Shown piece by piece: positions 1 to 8,249 of a DNA stretch of 64,000 bases. Each line of letters begins with the position of its first letter. The stretch's first letter is position 1. Below the pieces are notes generated by a model that searched no databases, had not been told where the DNA came from, and worked only from the letters and a program-made list of their open reading frames with translations. The translations under genes were made by a program, and so were the position numbers. The stretch is from DATKHR01 sp035939575 (lineage in GTDB: Bacteria > Acidobacteriota > Vicinamibacteria > Vicinamibacterales > CAVVIG01): assembly GCA_035939575.1 (NCBI GenBank), contig DASZFS010000507.1:1-64000 (forward strand). The letters are read 5' to 3'.

Positions 1-1
1 G

Positions 2-211
2 AACCACGCCGAGTCCGGCGAAGAGCTCTTCGACGTGTTCCTTGATTCCGAGAGTGATGAGGTGAGGTACAGGATCCGCGCGACTTCCAAGCCCCAGGCT
101 GCGCTGGCCCGCATTGGCCAGCCGATCGCACGTGCGCTTCAGGCGCGCTTCCGACGCGACTCGGCCGCAGTGATGAAGCGCGCGATAGAGGCCGATGGAG
201 TTCGACGGTGA
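2..211 (+). CDS. DUF1990 (UPF0548) family protein, C-terminal part only
   Basis: This is the last 69 codons of a gene that begins before the window. The readable frame starts at base 2 and stops with TGA at 209-211. The tail contains VRYRIRATSKPQ and then LARIGQPIARALQARFRRDS, which fits the end of DUF1990 proteins, where an aromatic/Arg-rich strand is followed by a helix with LxR..RxxQxRFxRD. The function of DUF1990 is unknown. The stop overlaps the next start as GTGA, so the two are translationally coupled. The family call rests on this tail alone. Confidence 0.6.
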   Translation, partial: NHAESGEELFDVFLDSESDEVRYRIRATSKPQAALARIGQPIARALQARFRRDSAAVMKRAIEADGVRR

Positions 212-1116
212 GCATCTACGTCGAGATTCTCGTTCGCGCGCCGATGGACGCGCTCTGGAACCAGACGCAGACGCCATCTCTTCACGAGAAGTGGGATCTC
301 CGCTTTACACGGATCGAGTACCTGCCAAAAGAGCGCGAGACAGAACCCCAACGTTTCCGATATTCGACACGCATCGGTTTCGGGCTCCAAGTGAACGGGG
401 AGGGTGAAAGTGTTGGGGAACGGGACTCGGCGGACGGCAGCCGCTCGTCGGCGCTGAAGTTTTGGTCCGGTCACCCGATCTCCATCATTCGCGAAGGAAA
501 CGGATACTGGAAGTACATCCCGACGCCCGCCGGCATCCTGTTCCTCACTTGGTACGACTACCGTACGCGCTTCGGCGCCTTGGGTGCGCTGTTTGACCGC
601 TTGGTATTCCGTCCTCTGATCGGCTGGGCAACCGCCTGGAGCTTCGATCGCCTTCGGCTTTGGCTCGAACAAGGCGTGGATCCTGCACAAGTAATGCGGC
701 AGACGCTCGTACACAGCGTTGCGCGCGTCGGGCTCGCGCTCATCTTCGCGTATCAAGGCCTGGTCCCCAAGCTCATCGCGCGACACGCGGACGAGATCGC
801 CATGCTCGGCGACGCTGGCGTTGCGGCTGACCTCAGAAGCACGGCGGTGACCGCACTCGGCATCTCCGAGCTAATTCTGTCAGCGATGCTGCTGTTTGCC
901 TGGCATCGGCGCTGGCCGTCGTCCCTCTGCATCGGCTTGATGGTGTTGGCGACCGCCCTCGTCGGTGTGAACTCGCCACGATACTTTGATGCGGCGTTCA
1001 ATCCGTTGTCCCTGAACCTGGCGGTTGCGTGTCTCGCCGTTATCGACCTCCTTGTGCTCACCCGCCTGCCGTCTGCTTCACGTTGTCGTCGTCGGCCATC
1101 TTCGGAGAGGCCATGA
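208..1116 (+). CDS. SRPBCC-like domain fused to a DoxX-like membrane domain
   Basis: A protein of 302 residues. The first ~160 residues look like an SRPBCC (START-like) lipid-binding fold: the N-terminus reads MSIYVEILVRAPMDALW, and conserved W and Y residues run through FWSGHPISI and FLTWYDYRTRFG. From about residue 175 there are four hydrophobic segments typical of a DoxX-like small membrane domain. This fusion is common in oxidoreductase-associated operons, but its biochemical role is unknown. The GTG start overlaps the upstream stop by 4 bp, and its own stop overlaps the next start (ATGA), so three genes form one operon. Family assignment is good; function is not known. Confidence 0.75.
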   Translation: MSIYVEILVRAPMDALWNQTQTPSLHEKWDLRFTRIEYLPKERETEPQRFRYSTRIGFGLQVNGEGESVGERDSADGSRSSALKFWSGHPISIIREGNGYWKYIPTPAGILFLTWYDYRTRFGALGALFDRLVFRPLIGWATAWSFDRLRLWLEQGVDPAQVMRQTLVHSVARVGLALIFAYQGLVPKLIARHADEIAMLGDAGVAADLRSTAVTALGISELILSAMLLFAWHRRWPSSLCIGLMVLATALVGVNSPRYFDAAFNPLSLNLAVACLAVIDLLVLTRLPSASRCRRRPSSERP

Positions 1117-1790
1117 CCTCAATCTATCAACGGGTGCTTGGCTCTGATTTCAACCGTCTGCATCCTCAGATTCAGCGGCGTTTCGGCTTCTCGAGCTCTG
1201 ACGGGATCGCATCCATCGGGCGCGGCGTCATGGACGAGATCTGGAAAGGAAGGTTCTACACGGAGCCATTCCTTCGCGTCGGCAGCTGGCGGCGGATCAT
1301 GTTTCCTGAGACGGGACAAAACATTCCGTTCACGATCGAGAACTACGCGTTCATCGATCAGTTCGGACGTGAGACCGTTTCATGGATTCGAACATTCGAG
1401 TCGCGGCGCACTCGTCGCTTCGACGCGTACATGATCTACAGCGACGCTCGAGGCCGAATCATTGACTACCTCGGCTCACACGAGCACCTCGCCGTCGACA
1501 TCGACTTGTCCGTCGACGAACATGGCGGTCTTCGACTGCGCTCTGGCGCGCAGAGATTCTACGAAGACGCGATCGGTTTCAGCTTTCCGATGCTGTTCAG
1601 CGGGATAGCCGACGTGCGGGAATGGTTCGACGCTGCGGCCCAGCGATTCCAAATCCAGGTGGCCGTGCACAACAGAGTCTGGGGACCACTCTTTGGATAT
1701 CGTGGAAGCTTCGATGTGGAATGGCGGAAAGTCGGAACTGGCGAATTGCCCGACCATATCCTGCCGTTGCGACAGGAGCGACGCGATTGA
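1113..1790 (+). CDS. DUF4166 family protein
   Basis: The frame is open upstream, but ATG at 1113 is the best start: GGAGAGG lies at 1104-1110 and the ATG overlaps the preceding stop as ATGA. The product of 225 residues begins MTSIYQRVLGSDFNRLHPQI, the usual opening of DUF4166 proteins (Y.R.LG.DF..LHP). The C-terminal part, GFSFPMLFSGIADVREW followed by WGPLFGYRGSF, matches the conserved end of the domain. It has no signal peptide or membrane segment. DUF4166 is often found with DoxX-like and SRPBCC proteins, as here; the activity is unknown. A second, decayed gene of the same family lies near 35.5 kb. Confidence 0.75.
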   Translation: MTSIYQRVLGSDFNRLHPQIQRRFGFSSSDGIASIGRGVMDEIWKGRFYTEPFLRVGSWRRIMFPETGQNIPFTIENYAFIDQFGRETVSWIRTFESRRTRRFDAYMIYSDARGRIIDYLGSHEHLAVDIDLSVDEHGGLRLRSGAQRFYEDAIGFSFPMLFSGIADVREWFDAAAQRFQIQVAVHNRVWGPLFGYRGSFDVEWRKVGTGELPDHILPLRQERRD

Positions 1791-1888
1791 CCACGCGCTA
1801 TTTCAAGCTTCCTTCAGCGCCGCGACCCTAGCTACCGATGAAAGCGCAGCGCAGGTGCGCCGAACGGACTTCATCGCAACAATGACGG

Positions 1889-4399
1889 TCACCGCTCCTC
1901 TGTCGGGAAGCGCAACAGACCGAGCGGCGTCGGCAGCGCGCGGCGTACGGGTGCCGGATAGGGAACGTCGCCGCCCTTGATGCTGTGCCAGAGGATTCGA
2001 TTCAGCGCGTCCTCGTCGACGCGGTCGTAGTCGCTGAAATCCATCGCAGCGGAAATTGTGGCGCCGTAGCCTTGCGGCGGATTCTTCGTCAACAGGTCGA
2101 TGTTGGCGGTCACCGCGGTGAAGCCCGAAAGGTCGGCCTTCACCGTGAAGGTGTTCACCATCGGTGGCGCGGCCGCGTCGTGCTGCGTCATCGGCGGCAA
2201 GCCGAGCAGCAGCTCCACCGTCCGCAGCATGCTCATCGTCGAGTACATAGTGCTGTCGACGGTCCTGCGTTTGACGAACGGGCTGATCACAAGACCGGCG
2301 GTCCGGTGGGAGTCCACGTGGTCGGGGCCGTTCTGCGCATCGTCCTCGATGATGAAGATCGCAAACGTATTCCAGACTCTGCTCTTGGTAACGGCCTCGA
2401 CGATCTTGCCGACGGCGAGGTCGTTCGAGGCAACCATGGCCTTTGGCGTGTACGACCCTGGCGCCGTGCCGCTCGTATGATTCTCGCCGAGCGACATGAA
2501 CATGAAGTTCGGCACGGTGCCGTCGCGATCCATCTCCTGGAATTCTTCGATGAAACGATCCGCGCGTATGTAGTCGCGCGGACGCTGCATGCGTGGATCG
2601 GCGGGACGTTCTTCGACTCGCGGCTCGGCGACTTCCTGCTCGAAGTGGGTGCTGCGGACCTCGGCGACGCCGCGCCGCGTGCCCATCCCGAACGTCTCCA
2701 CCTTCAGCCCCTTCGCCCGCGCGAGTTCCCAGATGTACGGTGAGCTCTGTTCGCTGATGCGATTGCTGGTGTCCACGCGGCCGTGCCTCGAGTAGCTGAG
2801 CGTCCAGGCGCGCTGGGTGAACTCGTTCGCGTAGGCGGACGTCGTCCAGGGCTGGCCGTCCTGCGAGACCTCGCCGCTGCAGTAGAGGTTGTCGAGGAGC
2901 ACGAACTGTTCCGCCAGCGCGTGCTGGTTCGGCGTGACATCGCGGCCGAACAGCGTCAGGCTCGGATCGCCATTGCCCTGCTTCAAGTCGCCGAACACCT
3001 GGTCGTACGTGCGGTTCTCTTTCATGATGAAGAGCACGTGCTTGATCGACGAGGGTTCGCCGACCTGGGTCGGAATCACCGACTCGCCGCCGACGCCGGT
3101 CGACCCGAGCAGGGTGTCGCGATAGAGCGCGTTGTCGTACACCTGCTTCGTGAGTCCCGCGAGCGTTTTCGCGTCGGGCGTATCGATGAACGAAACCAGG
3201 CCGTTCAGCTGGTTGCCGTGGTGCTGAAAGCTCACCGCCGGCACAATCGGATCAATCGGCCGCTTGACGCGATTCGGGCCGAGGCCGTTCCCCTTGCTGC
3301 TGGCGACGATGATTCGTTTGCCGTCGGCCGAGGTCGTGACCAACGTGGGATACCACCCCGTCGGCAGGAAGCCGAGCGGTTTGCTCTTGCCGCGATCCTC
3401 CACGTCGATCACTGCCACCGAGTTGTTGTCGGCATTCGCCACGTACAGCGTCTCGCCGTCGGGAGACAGCGCGAGCGAGATTGGCGTGCTGCCGGCGGGC
3501 GCCTTCGGACCGAGCGCCGTGCTGATCACCTCGAGGCGTTGACCAGTCTTCACGTCGAACGACACGACGTTGTTGGTGTGGCCGCATGACACGAAGAGGC
3601 GATTGTCCGCGGTGAGGACGATGGCGTTGGGATGGGGATCGGTCGCGAGCGTCGAGACGACCTTCGCGCGAGCCGGATCGCTCACGTCGACGATCGAAAT
3701 GGTGGCATCGCCAAGGTTGGCGACATACAGCATCTTGCCGTCCTTCGAGAGCGCCGCCGCCAGCGGATGATCGCCGACCTTCACGCGGCTGACGCCGCGG
3801 CCGCCGCGGGTCTCGAGAACGTAGAGGTAATTGTCGGAGTTGTTGAGCGCGTAGAGGAGCTCGCCGTCTGCCGACGTGCCGAGCCATGAAACCGCGGTCT
3901 GGGTCTTCACCGCGCCGAAGAGCGTGTAGCCATTGATGAAGCTGTCCGCGCTCGACGCCTTCCAACCCTCCCTGTCCCAGCGATCGACGTACTGGATGTC
4001 GCTGTTCGGGGCGCCCGCGCCGCTCGAGACGAAGATGCGCTTGCCGTCAGGAGCGAAGGCCAGTCCGCTCCACGATTGCGCCATCGGGAACGTCGCGATC
4101 TCCCTTTCAGTGGCGAGGTCCACGACGTGCAGGGCGTGGCCCGTGTAGCCCGTGTTTGTGAAGGCAAAGATCTTGCCGTCCGGGCTCACCTGACCGCTGA
4201 GGATCATGTCGCCGGAGGGGAGCTGCCGCCCGGCGGGAGTCGTCTTCCAGCCACTCACTAACAGCGTGTTTGAGCCTTCGCTGCTAGGGACGCTGATGTC
4301 GAGACCTGAGACGGGATGCTTGATACGGAAACTCTCGGCGGCGTGCCAGGCTCCGCCAGCCAGCAGCACCAGGACCACAGCGTAAGCCAGACGTTTCAT
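1889..4399 (-). CDS. Secreted YVTN/beta-propeller protein fused to an acid phosphatase/phospholipase C-like phosphoesterase
   Basis: A protein of 836 residues. Residues 1-21 are a signal peptide. Residues ~60-410 hold repeated blades with SPDG and LYVAN motifs (LSKDGKMLYVANLGDATI, LSPDGETLYVANADNNS), a YVTN/lactonase-type propeller. From ~450 the alkaline-phosphatase-superfamily phosphoesterase begins, with the diagnostic VLFIMKENRTYDQVFGD at 455-471 and later EDDAQNGPDHVDSHR, as in phospholipase C/AcpA-like enzymes. It should act in the periplasm or outside the cell on a phosphoester, possibly a phospholipid; the substrate is unknown. This architecture is frequent in acidobacteria and Bacteroidetes. 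It converges with the DUF4166 gene and diverges from the SnoaL-like gene. Confidence 0.85.
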   Translation of the reverse strand: MKRLAYAVVLVLLAGGAWHAAESFRIKHPVSGLDISVPSSEGSNTLLVSGWKTTPAGRQLPSGDMILSGQVSPDGKIFAFTNTGYTGHALHVVDLATEREIATFPMAQSWSGLAFAPDGKRIFVSSGAGAPNSDIQYVDRWDREGWKASSADSFINGYTLFGAVKTQTAVSWLGTSADGELLYALNNSDNYLYVLETRGGRGVSRVKVGDHPLAAALSKDGKMLYVANLGDATISIVDVSDPARAKVVSTLATDPHPNAIVLTADNRLFVSCGHTNNVVSFDVKTGQRLEVISTALGPKAPAGSTPISLALSPDGETLYVANADNNSVAVIDVEDRGKSKPLGFLPTGWYPTLVTTSADGKRIIVASSKGNGLGPNRVKRPIDPIVPAVSFQHHGNQLNGLVSFIDTPDAKTLAGLTKQVYDNALYRDTLLGSTGVGGESVIPTQVGEPSSIKHVLFIMKENRTYDQVFGDLKQGNGDPSLTLFGRDVTPNQHALAEQFVLLDNLYCSGEVSQDGQPWTTSAYANEFTQRAWTLSYSRHGRVDTSNRISEQSSPYIWELARAKGLKVETFGMGTRRGVAEVRSTHFEQEVAEPRVEERPADPRMQRPRDYIRADRFIEEFQEMDRDGTVPNFMFMSLGENHTSGTAPGSYTPKAMVASNDLAVGKIVEAVTKSRVWNTFAIFIIEDDAQNGPDHVDSHRTAGLVISPFVKRRTVDSTMYSTMSMLRTVELLLGLPPMTQHDAAAPPMVNTFTVKADLSGFTAVTANIDLLTKNPPQGYGATISAAMDFSDYDRVDEDALNRILWHSIKGGDVPYPAPVRRALPTPLGLLRFPTEER

Positions 4400-4608
4400 C
4401 GATCCTCCTCAGCGGCTCGGAGGACTGTACGCCGCGACCCATGACGAAGTCGAGACGGCGCTGTAAAACTTGATAAATCGGCTGACCCGTGGTCATGTGC
4501 TTCTGCCAGCTCTTTTCCGGCCTTGCCGACGGTTCGACTGCACTGCATGTTTCGCCTTAGGATCGCGGTTGCCATGAAGTCACCTGGCAAGACTCTTGGA
4601 CAACACCC

Positions 4609-5025
4609 ATGAACCAAACTCAGCTTGCTGACTTCGCCACGCGGTACGCCGCGGCCTGGAGCAGTCAGAACCCCGACAGCTTGGCAGCGTTCTACTCGGA
4701 GAGCGGATCGCTGCAGGTCAATGCAGGTGCACCAGCGGTTGGTCGCGCGTCGGTTCGAGCGACGGCTCAAGGGTTCATGACCGCGTTTCCCGATATGGTG
4801 GTCCGGATGAACTCGGTCATCGCAGCTGGGACCAGTGCACGCTTCGATTGGATCTGGACCGGAACGAACAGCGGCCCAGGCGGAACCGGCAAAGCCGTGC
4901 GTATCACCGGCTATGAGGAATGGACCTTTGGCCCAGACGGCCTCATCTCCCAGTCCCTGGGTCATTTCGATGAAGCCGAGTACCAGCGCCAGGTGAAGGA
5001 GGGCGCGAGCCCGCCGAGCCTTTGA
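4609..5025 (+). CDS. SnoaL-like / NTF2-fold protein (ketosteroid-isomerase superfamily)
   Basis: A protein of 138 residues with the single-domain SnoaL/NTF2 pattern: an N-terminal helix LADFATRYAAAWSSQNPDSL, then FYSESGSL, an FMTAFPDMVV helix-strand turn, and the strand FDWIWTGTNSG. The F.TAFPD..V motif is typical of the polyketide-cyclase-like SnoaL group. No signal peptide, so it is cytoplasmic. Such proteins can be isomerases, hydratases or binding proteins, and the sequence does not decide which. It is a single gene, divergent from the propeller/phosphoesterase. The upstream 209-bp gap should hold both promoters, but I see no convincing -35/-10 pair there. Confidence 0.75.
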   Translation: MNQTQLADFATRYAAAWSSQNPDSLAAFYSESGSLQVNAGAPAVGRASVRATAQGFMTAFPDMVVRMNSVIAAGTSARFDWIWTGTNSGPGGTGKAVRITGYEEWTFGPDGLISQSLGHFDEAEYQRQVKEGASPPSL

Positions 5026-5121
5026 CAGCTCATTCCCCGCCAACGCCGTCGAGATGTTCGGGCTGTCGATCCAGGCGGTCCTCGTTCGTCGTCTTGGTGT
5101 ACGGCCACTAAGGAGGCTACC

Positions 5122-5166
5122 GTGAGACTCGTCGCAACCGAATATCTGTCCCTCGATGGCGTCTTC
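5122..5166 (+). pseudogene. Truncated 5' end of a dihydrofolate-reductase-family (RibD C-terminal-like) gene
   Basis: A strong ribosome binding site, AAGGAGG at 5110-5116, stands 5 bp before a GTG at 5122. The first 15 codons read VRLVATEYLSLDGVF, the standard opening of the DHFR/RibD_C family (one strand, then SLDGV). After codon 15 the resemblance stops abruptly: the family expects a short E-P-G segment, but the frame runs as unrelated Arg-rich sequence to a stop at 5289 inside the antisense CapA-like gene. I read this as the surviving start of a gene whose remainder has been deleted up to the CapA-like gene. Confidence 0.55.
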
Positions 5167-5193
5167 CATCGAGTACGCGCCGCCCGCTCTGAC

Positions 5194-6369
5194 CTAGTAT
5201 TTCTTCCCCGCCTCCGTCGACATGGTGGACGTTCGATCGATCAGGACGACTTCGTGGCCTTGTATCCGCAGCGGCAGATCCGGCGGTGACATGTGCCTGA
5301 CGATCTCCAATAGCCGGCTGCCTTCTTCACTCGACGGCTCGAGCATGAACACATCATTGTGATCGTCACGGCTTACCGGGACGAACGAGACGCGCACGAT
5401 CTTCCTGCCCTGGGTGACCACTCGCGCCACCAGGCCGTCTTTCGATTTCTCATAGCCCGGCTGATCAAACGCCGAGTGCCCGATGGCGTACAGAATGGGC
5501 TTGCCGTTGTAGATCTCTACGCCCTGAATCGTGTGCGTACCGTGTCCGTACACGACGTCGGCGCCCGCCTCGAGCGCAAGATGCGCGAACTGTTTCTGAT
5601 ATGCCTCTGACACGTGTTGATCCCGCGCGGCGCCAGCCCGCGCAGCGGGGGGATTTCCCGGAAACTGCGTGGCCGTCGCGCCGTCGCGGTTGTGGTGCGA
5701 GACGACGACGACGTCAACCAGCGGACGCAGGCGGCGGATGTCGTCGCGCACGCGGTCGACGTCGGCCGGATCGATGGTGAGGCCGTCGCGCGAGCTGATC
5801 TTTGCCACACCGGGCTCGGTCTCTGTGGCGATCTGCTCGCTGTCCTGATACCACCTGGCAGTGTACTGAAGAAAGCCGACACTGACGCCCTTGCGTTCGA
5901 CAACTGCGGGCCTGTGCGCTTCCGCAATGTTCGTTCCGCCGCCTGTGTGCGCGATGCCGTGAGCGTCCAGGATGCGCAACGTTTCGAGAATGTTGGCCCG
6001 ATCGTACGCGACGTTGTTCGCGACGCCCACGGTTGTGATGTTCCAGGCTTTCAGCGCCCGAACTCCGTCGGGGCCAGGATGGCGCCATCCCCGCTTGTCC
6101 GGAATGTCGACTTCCGGCCCCTGAGGTTTGACGAGCATGCCCTCGAGATTGGCGTAGACGAGGTCGGCGCTCTTGAGCGTCTCGCCGATTCGCGCGAACG
6201 CGGTCGCGGGATCCGCCCGTTGCTGGATGTCGATGTCACCGATGATCAACATCGTCATCGCGTTCGAGCCGTACGCGCCGCTCCACTTCCATGCCGAATC
6301 CGTGGCAGCGAGCGCAACAACGCCGCACGACAACGCGATCATGAGCACGACGCGTCTCAGTCTCTTCAT
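5194..6369 (-). CDS. Exported CapA-family metallophosphoesterase-like protein
   Basis: A protein of 391 residues with an N-terminal signal peptide (MKRLRRVVLMIALSCGVVAL). It carries the CapA/PgsA fold motifs in order: IIGDIDIQQR near residue 42, DLVYANLEG (normally NLE.P), VGVANNVAYDR (normally ANNH..D), GGGTNIAEAHRP, VVVVSHHNRD (usually S.HWG.E), VVYGHGTHTIQGVEIYNGKP and IGHSAFDQ. The metal and phosphate residues are largely kept, though ANNV replaces ANNH and SHHN replaces SxHWG. CapA of Bacillus takes part in poly-gamma-glutamate export/anchoring, but most homologues are stand-alone with unknown substrate, and no capBC genes are near. Its 3' end abuts the DHFR-family remnant. Confidence 0.85.
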   Translation of the reverse strand: MKRLRRVVLMIALSCGVVALAATDSAWKWSGAYGSNAMTMLIIGDIDIQQRADPATAFARIGETLKSADLVYANLEGMLVKPQGPEVDIPDKRGWRHPGPDGVRALKAWNITTVGVANNVAYDRANILETLRILDAHGIAHTGGGTNIAEAHRPAVVERKGVSVGFLQYTARWYQDSEQIATETEPGVAKISSRDGLTIDPADVDRVRDDIRRLRPLVDVVVVSHHNRDGATATQFPGNPPAARAGAARDQHVSEAYQKQFAHLALEAGADVVYGHGTHTIQGVEIYNGKPILYAIGHSAFDQPGYEKSKDGLVARVVTQGRKIVRVSFVPVSRDDHNDVFMLEPSSEEGSRLLEIVRHMSPPDLPLRIQGHEVVLIDRTSTMSTEAGKKY

Positions 6370-6508
6370 CGCGATTCTCCTGAAACCTGACTAGCATACT
6401 CTCAAGCGCGTGACATCGCCGCTGGGATGACGCCGCGAAGATTCCCGGGCGCGAAATGCCAGGCTTGTTGCAATATCAGAGCGGGTTGGCCGCTCTCGAA
6501 AGACCGCA

Positions 6509-7207
6509 ATGACACACCCGGCACATGCGTTCCGGCTGGCCGTATTCGACGTCGCCGGCACGACAGTTCTCGACGGCGATGCGGTCGCGGAGTGTCTCCT
6601 GGCAGTCGTCGTCAAGCGGGTCCCGGTGTCGATGGAAGAGGTCCTCGAGGTCATGGGCCTGCCGAAGCCGGTGGCGATTCGACGGCTCCTGTCACAGCCC
6701 GGCATCAATCAGGGAGGTGACCTGGACGCGGCCGTACACGAAGCGCACGAGACATTCCGCGGCGCCATGATCGAACGCTATCGCCACGGCCCAATCGCAC
6801 CAGCCGAAGGGGCCGAGCGCGTGTTTGCCACGCTCCGGCGTGCCGGAGTTCGAGTGGCGCTCGACACCGGCTTCAGCCGCGACATTCTCCAGACCATCCT
6901 GGATCGGCTCGGCTGGTCAAATGGGGTGATCGATTTCTCGATCGCGAGCGACGAAGTTGCCAACGGGCGGCCGCAGCCGGATCTGATCTACCGTGCGATG
7001 TCCATGGCCAATGTCAGGGATTCGAGTCGCGTCGCCAAGATCGGCGACACGCCCACCGACATGGAGCAGGGACTCGCGGCTCGATGCGGCTCCGTCGTCG
7101 GAGTCACCTACGGGACGCACACCATGGAACAGCTGAGCAGACCAGGCGTGCAGACAATCGATCGCCTGACGGATCTGCTGCCGCTCCTCGGTCTGGGTGC
7201 AGGATGA
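6509..7207 (+). CDS. Phosphonatase-like HAD hydrolase (TIGR03351 type)
   Basis: A cytoplasmic protein of 232 residues. HAD motif I is FDVAGTT with nucleophile Asp14 and the DxAGT form that marks phosphonoacetaldehyde hydrolase and its close relatives instead of DxDxT. The cap segment VMGLPKPVAIRRLL places a Lys at position 53, where PhnX has its Schiff-base lysine. The residue before the third motif is Arg (GRPQPD), again as in PhnX, and IGDTPTDMEQGLAA is the metal-binding end. The TIGR03351 group is typically paired with an FAD oxidoreductase (TIGR03364) and acts on an aldehyde phosphonate or a similar compound. A possible fragment of that partner follows directly downstream. Confidence 0.85.
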   Translation: MTHPAHAFRLAVFDVAGTTVLDGDAVAECLLAVVVKRVPVSMEEVLEVMGLPKPVAIRRLLSQPGINQGGDLDAAVHEAHETFRGAMIERYRHGPIAPAEGAERVFATLRRAGVRVALDTGFSRDILQTILDRLGWSNGVIDFSIASDEVANGRPQPDLIYRAMSMANVRDSSRVAKIGDTPTDMEQGLAARCGSVVGVTYGTHTMEQLSRPGVQTIDRLTDLLPLLGLGAG

Positions 7208-7298
7208 GGTCGCGCGCGGGGTGCACGTCCTCGTGCCGCAGCACGACCGCGGGGAACTGATGCTCGGCATCTACTACCCACCATCTCCAAGTCATTGA
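7206..7298 (+). pseudogene. Possible C-terminal-half fragment of an FAD-dependent oxidoreductase
   Basis: Directly after the phosphonatase-like gene, and partly in its stop region, a short frame reads GVHVLVPQHDRGELMLGIYY and then stops at 7298. This resembles the substrate-domain strand pair of DadA/TIGR03364-type oxidoreductases (H.LV.Q...GEL.LGDSH.Y). TIGR03364 enzymes are the usual partners of the HAD enzyme just upstream, so a decayed partner gene would fit. The fragment is only ~30 codons, has no credible start of its own, and could be chance. The rest of the gap up to 7415 shows nothing recognisable. Confidence 0.3.
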
Positions 7299-7415
7299 CT
7301 CCAAACGACCGGAATCGATAACCCATTCCGTGAGCCGGACCGCACGGACGGTCCGCTCCGCCTGCCGAGCGTGAGCCGCGCGAACCCTCGCCTGCGCATC
7401 TAGTAGTGGGTTCCA

Positions 7416-8249
7416 ATGAGCGCCGCTGAGTCATTCGCTTCATCCGTCGTGGCTCGTCTGACCATTCTCGCTGCGTCCTCATGGCTTGCAGCGTGCGCTG
7501 ACCAGGTCGTCAAACCATCGCTGTCGCCCTTGAAACCAAGAGCGGACGCGCTGCTGGTGCTGCCCGGATTCGGCTACAGTCGCGCCGGCGGGAACGCGTT
7601 GCGCTCGCTCGCGCCGGCGATGGGCGGCGAAGGTGTGGATCTGTACGTACCGGACTACGTCACGCGATCCGGTCTCATCGAGAGCGGGGCGAAGCTCGAG
7701 CGATTCATTCGCGAGAACCAGCTGGATCGGTACGAGCGCCTGCACGTCTTTGCCTTCATTGCGGGTGCGTGGACCTTCAATCCTTTGGTTGAACGGATTG
7801 AATTGCGGAACCTCACGAGCGTCATCTACGATCGCAGCCCGCTCCAGGAGCGTGCGCCCGGCATCGCCGCGGACACACTGCGCCTTCTTACCTGGGTGAA
7901 GTATGGGTCGACCGTGTTCGACCTCGCCAGGACGCCCTACGCGCCGCTTACCGCGCCAACCGTCAAGGTGGCGCTGATGGTGGAGTCGACACCCACGTCG
8001 TTTATCAGGCGATACGAGAGGCAGGCGCGCGAGCACGGACCGTTCCGCTTCGAGTGCGACGCCTTCCTTCAGCGGTACGACGACTGTTTGTATCTCCCGA
8101 TGAACCATGACGAGTTGTATGTGCGCTTCGCGGAAGCCTGGCCTGAACTCCTCACGTTCATCCGGGCCGGCCGCTTCACCAGCGCCGCGGACCGGACACC
8201 TCCGGTCGGGGATCCGTTCGCGCGCCAGAGACCGCATCGACTCCCATGA
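7416..8249 (+). CDS. Lipoprotein with alpha/beta-hydrolase-like sequence, first gene of a phospholipid operon
   Basis: A protein of 277 residues with a lipoprotein signal: hydrophobic residues then SWLAAC, so the mature lipoprotein would begin at Cys28. After a short linker, LLVLPGFGYSRAGGNAL, then a charged helix and LHVFAFIAGAW, recall strand 3, the oxyanion loop and the nucleophile elbow of an alpha/beta hydrolase. The elbow, however, has no G-x-S-x-G serine. It may therefore be a non-catalytic member or a different fold. It is coupled by ATGA to a CDP-alcohol phosphotransferase, so a role in envelope lipid handling is likely. E. coli ynbABC groups the same kinds of genes, including a predicted hydrolase. 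Confidence 0.6.
   Translation: MSAAESFASSVVARLTILAASSWLAACADQVVKPSLSPLKPRADALLVLPGFGYSRAGGNALRSLAPAMGGEGVDLYVPDYVTRSGLIESGAKLERFIRENQLDRYERLHVFAFIAGAWTFNPLVERIELRNLTSVIYDRSPLQERAPGIAADTLRLLTWVKYGSTVFDLARTPYAPLTAPTVKVALMVESTPTSFIRRYERQAREHGPFRFECDAFLQRYDDCLYLPMNHDELYVRFAEAWPELLTFIRAGRFTSAADRTPPVGDPFARQRPHRLP

Noticed and set aside
5033..5115. Tail of an ImmA/IrrE-like protein (VEMFGLSIQAVLVRRLGV)
   Set aside because: Too short to support, and a stop-to-start context is missing; it may be chance or part of the same rearrangement as the DHFR remnant.
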